Positions 1 to 5,268 of a stretch of 6,136 nt of DNA are shown here, piece after piece (position 1 is the first letter of the stretch; each line of letters begins with the position of its first letter). Source of the DNA: an uncultured Collinsella sp. (lineage in GTDB: Bacteria; Actinomycetota; Coriobacteriia; Coriobacteriales; Coriobacteriaceae); NCBI GenBank assembly GCA_902465425.1, contig CABQNA010000097.1, positions 1-6,136 of the forward strand, in the 5' to 3' direction. The notes under the pieces are model-generated. The model searched no databases. It saw nothing but the letters and a program-made list of their open reading frames with translations, and was not told the DNA's origin. The translations under genes and the position numbers were made by a program.

Positions 1-319
1 TGGCTTGGCAGGCGCTCTCTCGATACAGGGACGCCGCCTCCTCCACATTCGAGACCGTGGGGTTCGCACGCGTTTCGGCATAGACCGCAACGCCAACCCC
101 CTGAGCCGTAAGCGCACGCTCGAGTGATGCCGTGAGCCCCAAACGTGCAATACCAGGGTCCGTCACGATAAGGACCTTCTGGATCGAGCGCTTTTGAAGC
201 ACCGCGGGCACATCCTCGGCATGCTCCAAAATGCGCGGCTCGGTATAGGGCAGGATCGGCAATGCAATGCGAAAAACCGTCTGATATGTTCGGCACCAGG
301 CACGACGGGCTAGATGCAT
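1..319 (-). CDS. Iron-containing alcohol dehydrogenase, N-terminal part (truncated by window edge)
   Basis: The first 106 residues are visible and the gene continues beyond the left edge. The start is the ATG at 317-319, preceded by AAGGAG (328-333) with an 8-nt gap. Family features seen are a short N-terminal lead (RTYQTVFRIALPILPYTEPR, residues 10-29), a nucleotide-binding strand KVLIVTDPGIARLGL (48-62) and VYAETRANPTVSNVEEA (79-95), matching the N-terminal dinucleotide-binding half of iron-type (group III) alcohol dehydrogenases. Such enzymes reduce aldehydes or oxidise alcohols with NAD(P)H in the cytosol. The metal ligands lie in the C-terminal half, which is outside the window, so substrate and cofactor cannot be judged. 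It is divergent from rubrerythrin, and its upstream region has two matching operator-like sites. Identification is by pattern recognition of the family; no symbol is justified. Confidence 0.88.
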   Translation of the reverse strand, partial: MHLARRAWCRTYQTVFRIALPILPYTEPRILEHAEDVPAVLQKRSIQKVLIVTDPGIARLGLTASLERALTAQGVGVAVYAETRANPTVSNVEEAASLYRESACQA

Positions 320-337
320 AAAGGAAACTCCTTCATT

Positions 338-353
338 TGTTGATTGGTCAACA
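338..353 (-). promoter_or_regulatory. Perfect palindromic operator-like site, proximal copy
   Basis: TGTTGA-TTGG-TCAACA is a perfect 6-bp inverted repeat with a 4-bp centre, just upstream of the alcohol dehydrogenase ribosome binding site (328-333). On the gene's strand it reads TGTTGACCAATCAACA, a style typical of TetR-family operators. A -10-like TACAAT (minus strand, 366-371) lies 12 bp upstream on the gene's strand, so a repressor bound here would sit at about the transcription start. Regulator identity is inference; no regulator gene for it is in the window. Confidence 0.55.
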
Positions 354-401
354 TTTGCTCGACCGATTGTACTCAGCGGCGGTCAAAGGCGGCCTGCCAA
401 T

Positions 402-417
402 CGTTAATCAATCAACA
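402..417 (-). promoter_or_regulatory. Second operator-like site, distal copy
   Basis: The minus strand reads TGTTGATTGATTAACG, identical to the site at 338-353 at 13 of 16 positions (TGTTGATTG, then T, then AAC). The centres are 64 bp apart, close to six helical turns, so the two sites would face the same side of the helix. This suits cooperative binding or looping by one regulator across the alcohol dehydrogenase promoter. It is less symmetric than the proximal site. Confidence 0.42.
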
Positions 418-433
418 TCTTCATATCTCAAAA

Positions 434-461
434 TTGTTTTATTAAAAATCATTCCTAATAG
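434..461 (+). promoter_or_regulatory. Candidate rubrerythrin promoter overlapped by a Fur/PerR-like palindrome
   Basis: TTGTTT (434-439) and TAATAG (456-461) form a -35/-10 pair with a 16-bp spacer, about 105 bp upstream of the rubrerythrin start. A 21-bp palindrome covers the spacer and part of the -10: left arm TATTAAAAAT (440-449), centre C (450), right arm ATTCCTAATA (451-460), with 8 of 10 arm positions complementary. An AT-rich palindrome with a single central base is the geometry of Fur/PerR-family boxes, and rubrerythrins are common PerR targets in anaerobes. Promoter elements are imperfect and the regulator is inferred. Confidence 0.42.
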
Positions 462-510
462 GCTTCACATTTGGTTGCATTTATGGATAATAGAACCCGT
501 CAAGACGCAC

Positions 511-539
511 GTCCGGAGAGGGCCCTTACGGGACCGGAC
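511..539 (+). other. Leader hairpin upstream of rubrerythrin
   Basis: GTCCGG (511-516) pairs exactly with CCGGAC (534-539), and CCC (523-525) can pair with GGG (530-532) inside it. If the promoter at 434-461 is real, this stem lies in the 5' untranslated region, about 37 nt before the start codon. It could stabilise the message; nothing links it to a known riboswitch class. Confidence 0.3.
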
Positions 540-575
540 AAGCGCCCCATCGCCATCGATCGAAAGGATCGAATC

Positions 576-1136
576 ATGAAGTTTGTTTGCCCCGTTTGCG
601 GTTATGTGGAAGAGTTCGACGGCGACCAGCTGCCCGAGGACTTCAAGTGCCCCCAGTGCGGCGTTCCCGGTTCTCGTTTCCTGAAGCAGGAGGAGGGCCA
701 GCTCGAGTGGGCTGCCGAGCACGTCGTGGGCGTCGCCAAGATGGAGGGCGTCTCCGAGGACATCGTTGCCGACCTGCGCGCCAACTTTGAGGGCGAGTGC
801 TCTGAGGTCGGTATGTACCTGGCCATGGCTCGCGTCGCTCATCGCGAGGGCTATCCCGAGATCGGCCTGTACTGGGAGAAGGCTGCCCACGAGGAGGCCG
901 AGCACGCCGCCAAGTTCGCCGAGCTCCTGGGCGAGGTCGTGACCGACTCCACCAAGAAGAACCTCGAGATGCGCGTTGAGGCCGAGAACGGCGCCACCGC
1001 CGGCAAGACCGATCTTGCCAAGCGTGCCAAGGCCGCCGGCCTCGATGCCATCCACGACACCGTGCACGAGATGGCTCGTGACGAGGCCCGCCACGGCAAG
1101 GCTTTCGCCGGCCTGCTCAAGCGCTACTTTGGCTAA
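576..1136 (+). CDS. rbr: Reverse rubrerythrin (rubredoxin domain first, then diiron ferritin-like domain)
   Basis: The product is a 186-residue cytosolic non-haem iron peroxidase that reduces hydrogen peroxide using electrons from NADH via partner reductases, protecting anaerobes from oxidative stress. Residues 1-37 form a rubredoxin knuckle pair, CPVCG (5-9) and CPQCG (25-29), whose four cysteines hold one iron. Residues about 45-186 form a ferritin-like four-helix bundle with likely diiron ligands E74, E107 and H110 (EEAEH), E137 and E170 with H173 (DEARH). Rubredoxin at the N-terminus, instead of the classical C-terminus, marks the reverse rubrerythrin type described in clostridia. The ATG at 576 is chosen because AAAGGA (563-568) precedes it by 7 nt and it begins just before the first CxxC. 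Codons are strongly biased (glutamate almost all GAG, lysine AAG), suggesting high expression. It is monocistronic, with a terminator directly downstream. Electron donor and regulator are inference. Confidence 0.93.
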   Translation: MKFVCPVCGYVEEFDGDQLPEDFKCPQCGVPGSRFLKQEEGQLEWAAEHVVGVAKMEGVSEDIVADLRANFEGECSEVGMYLAMARVAHREGYPEIGLYWEKAAHEEAEHAAKFAELLGEVVTDSTKKNLEMRVEAENGATAGKTDLAKRAKAAGLDAIHDTVHEMARDEARHGKAFAGLLKRYFG

Positions 1137-1169
1137 GCCAACCGCCTGAGAGACATTCTCTAGCTCGAT

Positions 1170-1203
1170 AAGGCCCGAACCGTATTGGTTCGGGCCTTTT
1201 TGT
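1170..1203 (+). terminator. Intrinsic terminator of rubrerythrin
   Basis: A perfect 12-bp stem, AAGGCCCGAACC (1170-1181) with GGTTCGGGCCTT (1187-1198), loop GTATT, is followed by a T run through 1201. It begins 33 bp after the rubrerythrin stop. On the minus strand the stem is followed by only TT and then ATCG, so it should act mainly in the plus direction. Confidence 0.93.
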
Positions 1204-1266
1204 GTCTCGAGGACTCGTTAACGCCCTGAAATAGGACCGCCTTCGGCATCAGTTTCTCGTCAAAAA

Positions 1267-1389
1267 CTAAGTGAGTAGACTTTTTGGAACTTGCCGAGCA
1301 CGCCATCCATATTGCTTTATAAAGTCGCAGGTAAATGACTTGTTGCAAAACGGCTTGGTCGCCAAAGTGCCAAAAGTCTACTCACTTAG
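1267..1389. repeat. 120-bp interspersed element, copy 1, with three-frame-stop inverted ends
   Basis: The ends are an 18-bp perfect inverted repeat: CTAAGTGAGTAGACTTTT (1267-1284) and its complement (1372-1389), extending to TTTTTGG/CCAAAA with one base of slippage. The 120-bp core (1269-1388) aligns without gaps to 2688-2807 with 22 mismatches by eye, about 82% identity. Identity is highest at the two ends and in the right third. Reading inward from either side, TAA, TGA and TAG occur at 4-bp steps (1268, 1272 and 1276 on plus; 1388, 1384 and 1380 on minus), giving a stop in every frame. No target-site duplication is evident. The right arm overlaps the 3' end of the nuclease-like gene. It encodes no protein; a MITE-like or structured-RNA nature is inference. 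Confidence 0.88.
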
Positions 1390-2505
1390 AACCGCAGCCG
1401 TCCACGATCGAGCTATTTTGTGTCTAACGGGCATCTTTCCGTCGATTACTCCCAATTTTGTCCAGTCAACGAATAGTTCAGACCGGAGTAATGCCTCAGC
1501 CCTTTGCTCATCCGGGTTTTTATCACGATATTCAGCATCGAGCATCCTGCATACGGCCTTAACGATCGCGCGGAATCTATCCTCATCGGATATCTGTCTG
1601 TGTGTCAGGAGAAGTACATCGTAGCCCATGGCCTGAAGGGCCGTCATGCGGTCAGCGTCACGCAAGCCATCCCCTGCGCGTCCGTGCGAGGCCTTTCCCT
1701 GACATTCAATGGCCACCTGTCGTCTGCCGTCCGGCGAAGACAGAAGTAGATCGATATACACACGGGACTTTCCCACAATCGCTCGAGCACTTGTGCCTAA
1801 CGTCACTTCGACATTGAGCTCTATGCCGCAAAACCCTTCGCCTCCCAGGGCTCGCGGCAGTCCAAGCAACAAATACGCCTCGACCTCAAAAGGCGACGCG
1901 GCACCCAATGGAACGAGTTGTGATACCGCCATAAATCTATTGCCGTAACGCATCCCGCAAACATCTGAACAAAAACGGTCAAGGTCTCCGCCCAAAACCA
2001 AAGCGTCTCGACGCCATAAATTTGAGGCGGTGCCGTCCTCGGACGGGCAGCGCACCCAACCGAACGTTGTCGAAATTGCACCTGAATCAATTGCACGCCT
2101 AAGCTCCGCCTCAAGCGCCGCCGGCAGAGCGCACACCGCAAACAAGCCACACATCTCCGCCAATACCAAAAGAAGCTGAAGATCCGTCAGATGCCGCGAC
2201 ATGATGAATGCCGTCAGCAGTGGAGACGTAACCAAAAACCCATGCTCCGTTTCCAGCACGGATTCCCTGGGGAGCTCACCAAGAAACAGCCGCTGCCTAA
2301 TGCTGGCAGGACAAGTCCGTTTGTTTCTCGTCCGAACCAATGTATACAACGGAAAGCCGAACACAACCGCAGCCGTCGGGTTACGGGCGAGGTCATATCG
2401 CTGCCGGTCTTCTTCCGGCCGTGGAAGCGGCGGACACAAAGCGCGAACCTGAGGGGGCAAACGCCAGTACCTAAAAGCCGATATGTCACAAAGTAGATCC
2501 TTCAT
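1378..2505 (-). CDS. DUF559/Vsr-like nuclease-domain protein (AbiEi-like architecture), function unknown
   Basis: A 375-residue soluble protein. The N-terminus has an AFRYWR motif (10-15), which I recall as (A)LRYWR in a large Coriobacteriia paralogue family. The middle part (about 85-150: GFLVTSPLLTAFIM, then a helical LLVLAEMCGLFAV and a following helix) and SPFEVEAYLLLGLPRALGG (204-222) parallel the layout of actinobacterial AbiEi-like proteins with a C-terminal DUF559. The C-terminal domain (about 207-325) resembles Vsr/DUF559 nucleases of the PD-(D/E)xK fold: E207 or E209, YIDLLL with D252, IECQGK with E267, Q269 and K271, H274, DADR (283-286), then GYDVLLLTHRQI. All expected acidic and basic residues are present, so it may be active. 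The start is uncertain: ATG at 2505 has no good ribosome binding site, and GTG at 2511 would add two residues. Its last three codons and stop lie in the 120-bp element at 1267-1389. It could be a toxin-antitoxin component, a defence protein or a mobility nuclease; none is shown. Confidence 0.72.
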   Translation of the reverse strand: MKDLLCDISAFRYWRLPPQVRALCPPLPRPEEDRQRYDLARNPTAAVVFGFPLYTLVRTRNKRTCPASIRQRLFLGELPRESVLETEHGFLVTSPLLTAFIMSRHLTDLQLLLVLAEMCGLFAVCALPAALEAELRRAIDSGAISTTFGWVRCPSEDGTASNLWRRDALVLGGDLDRFCSDVCGMRYGNRFMAVSQLVPLGAASPFEVEAYLLLGLPRALGGEGFCGIELNVEVTLGTSARAIVGKSRVYIDLLLSSPDGRRQVAIECQGKASHGRAGDGLRDADRMTALQAMGYDVLLLTHRQISDEDRFRAIVKAVCRMLDAEYRDKNPDEQRAEALLRSELFVDWTKLGVIDGKMPVRHKIARSWTAAVLSE

Positions 2506-2687
2506 AGGCACAGGAAAACACGAATTTCAACCCAGTTAGTCACGCATTGGCGCGAACGCACCAAAAATGGCACCGAACGGACTGCTAAGTTTTCAACAGC
2601 CCTCCCCAACTGACCAAAAGCTTGCCAAGAGCTGGACGAAGTCCTGTTGAAAACCCCATTTTTTCGCATGCGGAAGCTATGCGCGGC
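2506..2687. other. Gene-free spacer upstream of the nuclease gene with nested inverted repeats
   Basis: GTTTTCAACAG (2589-2599) pairs perfectly with CTGTTGAAAAC (2644-2654) over a 44-nt gap, and outside it AAAAATGG (2563-2570) pairs with CCATTTTT (2656-2663). Together they define a roughly 100-bp structured segment abutting the second 120-bp element. No convincing promoter for the nuclease gene is visible. The segment may be another intergenic repeat family or a regulatory leader; only the pairing is seen. Confidence 0.5.
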
Positions 2688-2807
2688 AAGTGAGTAGACT
2701 TTTTGGAGCATCCCGAGCAGACCGGTCATCCTGCTTTTCAAAACCGCAGGTAGATAGCTTGTTACAAAACTGCCTGGTCGCCAAAGTTCCAAAAGTCCAC
2801 TCACTTA
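2688..2807. repeat. 120-bp interspersed element, copy 2
   Basis: This is the same element as 1269-1388 in the same orientation and of identical length, about 82% identical. Its ends AAGTGAGTAGACTTTTTGGA (2688-2707) and TCCAAAAGTCCACTCACTTA (2788-2807, 20 bp) are inverted repeats with one mismatch and one base of slippage. The three-frame stop is partly worn: the plus-direction end keeps TGA (2691) and TAG (2695), and the minus-direction end keeps TAA (2807) and TGA (2803) while TAG has become TGG. It lies between the nuclease gene and pdxR, and its right end supplies the stop of the frameshift-corrected pdxR reading frame. Confidence 0.88.
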
Positions 2808-2965
2808 GGTTGCAGAGTGCCCCCCATTAGCTGCAATTCCAAGGTATTTAGCACGTTTGGACTCAAATCGTCATACTGTACAAGGATTCGAGTCGGATTT
2901 TCAGGGACAGACGCGCCATCGGCACACCAATAACAGTCACTGATATCGATGAACGGAATACCTGA
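2801..2965 (-). pseudogene. Out-of-frame C-terminal segment of pdxR
   Basis: In the frame offset from the pdxR gene, the minus strand from about 2962 reads GIPFIDISDCYWCADG, then ENPTRILVQYDDLSPNVL and LELQL, ending at TGA (2801-2803). This looks like the closing strands and helix of a MocR-family aminotransferase domain; the ILVQYDDL stretch corresponds to the usual terminal strand. The in-frame tail (QVFRSSISVTVIG onward) does not look like this. One missing base near 2961-2968 would join the two and give about 470 residues, the family's normal length. The final codons (CCT AAG TGA) run into the 120-bp element. Confidence 0.72.
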
Positions 2966-4212
2966 GCGCGTGAGGTTCCGCGATCCGCAACCACAGTGCA
3001 GTAAAGGCCCGCGTCTGCATGCTCGATCGAGACCTCTCCTGCCGGAAATACCTTCCGCACAAGCGCCATCAGGCCATCACGCGCCTCGCGAGCACAAACG
3101 CGCACGCGGTTCACATGTCGCTCGTAATCACCCGATTCCAGCAAACGCGCCAAAGCGACCTGGTCAACAGAGCTCACCGACGAGGCGTAGAAACCAAGGT
3201 TGCGCCTAAACCGCTCCATTAGCTCATCGGGCAACACCATGTACGCCAAACGCAACGCCGATGAAAGGCTCTTCGAAAACGTGTTGGTGTAGATAACCGA
3301 CTGGGCGGCATCGATCGACGCGAGCGCGGGAATCGGCTTGCCGGCAAGGCGAAACTCACAATCAAAGTCATCTTCGATGAGATACCGACCTGGTCGCTCG
3401 GCGGCCCAGCTCAGAAGCGCATAGCGACGCGCAATGCTCGTCACAAGGCCGGTCGGATACTGATGGGACGGCATCAGGTGAAGGACATCGGTCCCGCTTT
3501 TCTGCAGAGTGCTCAAGTCCACGCCCTCATCATCCAACGGGATATGTCGAACTTTGCAGCCCATAGCCTGATAGATGCGCGTCAGGCGCAAATAGCCCGG
3601 ATCCTCAACGGCATACACCTTGTCGGCTCCAAGCAACTGAACCAACATGGTATCGAGCAGCTGGGCGCCCGCACCGATAACAATGTTGTTAAGGTCGACA
3701 TTCATACCCCTTGTCCCGCGCAGATGGTGAGCAATTGCGCATCGCAGCCGAGCAGTGCCCTGCGCCGGTGCGGGCGAAAAGATTTCGCGCTCGTCTTCGG
3801 ATGCCAGCGTCGCCCGTAGCGCGCTTTGCCAAAGCCGCGCCGCCTCCAAAGCAGAAGGAGAAAGCGCATCGAATCGCTCGACCTGTCCGTTGACATCATG
3901 CGTGCTGGGACCCACAGAAACGGCATCTCGGTCGATGCCCTCCGCAGCCGAAGCCAAAACCGGTGCATCCGGAAGCTCGCAAGCGTAGTAACCACGCCGC
4001 GGCTTTGAGCAAATATAGCCCTCGGCAAGTAGCTGGCTATATGCATTCTCGATGGTAATGACACTGATTCCCAGATGACTGGCAAAGGCGCGCTTAGACG
4101 GCAGATGGTCACCCGCCGCAATACGGCCAGCAACAATATCATCTCGAATTTGCTGGTAAACATACTCATAGAGCGATGCTTCGCCGCGTTTTTCCAAATT
4201 GTAGTCAAGCAT
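2863..4212 (-). CDS. pdxR: MocR/PdxR-type PLP-responsive transcriptional regulator, 3' end frameshifted
   Basis: A 449-residue reading frame. A GntR-type winged helix occupies about residues 11-78 (LYEYVYQQIRDDIVAG, then SHLGISVITIENAYSQL), followed by a linker and a fold-type I aminotransferase-like domain from about 115. Hallmarks are EDPGY (203-207), PSHQYPTG (248-255), EDDFDCEFR (280-288) and the Schiff-base lysine K314 in FSKS (312-315). The family senses PLP and commonly regulates divergently placed pdxST; that layout is present here, with 145 bp between start codons. The ATG at 4212 follows AGGTGA (4220-4225) by 7 nt; a TTG at 4245 lacks such a site. The last 33 residues are out of character, and the expected tail is found in another frame (2801-2965). 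The frame change is therefore either a real lesion, which would cost the end of the PLP-binding domain, or a sequencing error. DNA binding could survive in either case. Confidence 0.9.
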   Translation of the reverse strand: MLDYNLEKRGEASLYEYVYQQIRDDIVAGRIAAGDHLPSKRAFASHLGISVITIENAYSQLLAEGYICSKPRRGYYACELPDAPVLASAAEGIDRDAVSVGPSTHDVNGQVERFDALSPSALEAARLWQSALRATLASEDEREIFSPAPAQGTARLRCAIAHHLRGTRGMNVDLNNIVIGAGAQLLDTMLVQLLGADKVYAVEDPGYLRLTRIYQAMGCKVRHIPLDDEGVDLSTLQKSGTDVLHLMPSHQYPTGLVTSIARRYALLSWAAERPGRYLIEDDFDCEFRLAGKPIPALASIDAAQSVIYTNTFSKSLSSALRLAYMVLPDELMERFRRNLGFYASSVSSVDQVALARLLESGDYERHVNRVRVCAREARDGLMALVRKVFPAGEVSIEHADAGLYCTVVADRGTSRAQVFRSSISVTVIGVPMARLSLKIRLESLYSMTI

Positions 4213-4357
4213 GAGTTTATCACCTGACCATATCGAACCGTTCAATCTGGTATTAATCTGACCTTGTAATTATCTCGAAAACTGAGTATTTCGCCATACC
4301 CAGCTCCCCGATAGGATGTTCCGTCAAGCAATGCACATGCCGACCAAGGGAGCAACC
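4213..4357. promoter_or_regulatory. Divergent pdxR-pdxS control region with direct repeats
   Basis: AATCTG occurs twice in tandem at 4244-4249 and 4255-4260 (11 bp apart), and CTGACC occurs at 4224-4229 and 4258-4263 (34 bp apart). MocR regulators such as GabR bind spaced direct repeats, so these are candidate PdxR sites. A plus-strand promoter candidate for pdxS is TTGTAA (4264-4269), 17 bp, TATTTC (4287-4292), placing the repeats just upstream of or overlapping the -35. The -10 is weak. No riboswitch-like fold is seen. Confidence 0.4.
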
Positions 4358-5248
4358 ATGGCAGAACAGACCAGCAAGGCCGATCGCGTCAAACTCAATC
4401 GCGAGCTCGCGCAGATGCTCAAAGGCGGCGTCATCATGGACGTCACCACGCCCGAGCAGGCACGCATCGCCGAAGAGGCAGGCGCCTGCGCCGTCATGGC
4501 ACTCGAGCGCATCCCGGCCGATATCCGTGCCGCAGGCGGTGTGTCACGCATGAGCGATCCCAAGATGATCAAGGGCATCCAGGAGGCCGTCTCCATCCCC
4601 GTTATGGCCAAATGCCGTATCGGCCACATTGTCGAGGCGCAGGTCCTGCAGGCCATCGAGATCGATTACATCGACGAGTCCGAGGTTCTCTCCCCTGCCG
4701 ATGACGTCTATCACATCGACAAGACCCAGTTTGACGTGCCGTTTGTCTGCGGCGCCCGTGATCTGGGCGAGGCGCTGCGCCGTGTTGCCGAAGGCGCCAC
4801 GATGATTCGCACCAAGGGTGAGCCGGGTACGGGCGACGTCGTTCAGGCTGTGCGTCACATGCGCAAAATCCAAAAGCAGATCCGCGACGTAGTTGCCCTG
4901 CGCGATGACGAGCTCTTTGAGGCAGCCAAGCAACTGCAGGTTCCGGTCGAGCTGGTGCGCGAGGTCCATGCCACGGGTAAGCTTCCCGTCGTGAACTTTG
5001 CCGCTGGCGGCGTAGCGACCCCCGCCGACGCCGCGCTGATGATGCAGCTGGGCGCCGAAGGCGTCTTTGTCGGCTCGGGCATCTTTAAGAGCGGCGACCC
5101 CGCCAAGCGCGCAGCCGCCATCGTCAAGGCCGTGGCAAACTTCACCGATGCCAAACTCATCGCCGAGCTTTCGGAGGACCTGGGCGAGGCCATGGTGGGC
5201 ATCAACGCCGACGAAATCGAGATCATCATGGAGGAGCGCGGGCGCTAG
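4358..5248 (+). CDS. pdxS: Pyridoxal 5'-phosphate synthase subunit PdxS
   Basis: A 296-residue TIM-barrel synthase of the DXP-independent vitamin B6 route. It condenses ribose 5-phosphate (or ribulose 5-phosphate), glyceraldehyde 3-phosphate and ammonia to PLP, working as a dodecamer decorated with PdxT. Diagnostic stretches are GGVIMDVTTPEQA (23-35), ALERIPADIRAAGGVSRMSD (48-67), VMAKCRIGH (82-90), DYIDESEVL (103-111) and IRTKGEPGTGD (150-160). By alignment to Bacillus PdxS, catalytic residues are D28, K85 (sugar Schiff base) and K153 (the second, swinging-arm lysine); all are present. The ATG at 4358 follows AAGGGA (4346-4351) by 6 nt; an upstream ATG at 4316 has no good ribosome binding site and would add residues unlike the family's N-terminus. 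It is followed by pdxT after 20 bp, indicating an operon, and is divergent from pdxR, its likely regulator. Confidence 0.97.
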   Translation: MAEQTSKADRVKLNRELAQMLKGGVIMDVTTPEQARIAEEAGACAVMALERIPADIRAAGGVSRMSDPKMIKGIQEAVSIPVMAKCRIGHIVEAQVLQAIEIDYIDESEVLSPADDVYHIDKTQFDVPFVCGARDLGEALRRVAEGATMIRTKGEPGTGDVVQAVRHMRKIQKQIRDVVALRDDELFEAAKQLQVPVELVREVHATGKLPVVNFAAGGVATPADAALMMQLGAEGVFVGSGIFKSGDPAKRAAAIVKAVANFTDAKLIAELSEDLGEAMVGINADEIEIIMEERGR

Positions 5249-5268
5249 TCCAGCAGAAAGGATCGCAC

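Noticed and set aside
471..575. N-terminal extension of rubrerythrin from TTG at 471 or ATG at 483
   Set aside because: It is open in frame, but the ATG at 576 has a good ribosome binding site 7 nt upstream and starts right at the rubredoxin domain; the extension has no family resemblance and overlaps the leader.
465..1094. Long minus-strand open frame opposite rubrerythrin
   Set aside because: It is a by-product of GC-rich, biased codons on the real strand; no ribosome binding site and no recognisable domain.
1378..2505. Complete AbiE-type toxin-antitoxin operon
   Set aside because: No AbiEii-like nucleotidyltransferase partner is adjacent; only the AbiEi-like layout of one protein is visible.
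1267..2807. CRISPR array or insertion sequence with a transposase
   Set aside because: Only two diverged 120-bp repeats 1.4 kb apart, and the gene between them has no transposase motifs and shows nuclease-like features instead.
2961..2968. Programmed ribosomal frameshift in pdxR
   Set aside because: The junction (CGCGCTCAGGT on the coding strand) has no slippery heptamer or homopolymer, so a mutation or sequencing error is more likely.
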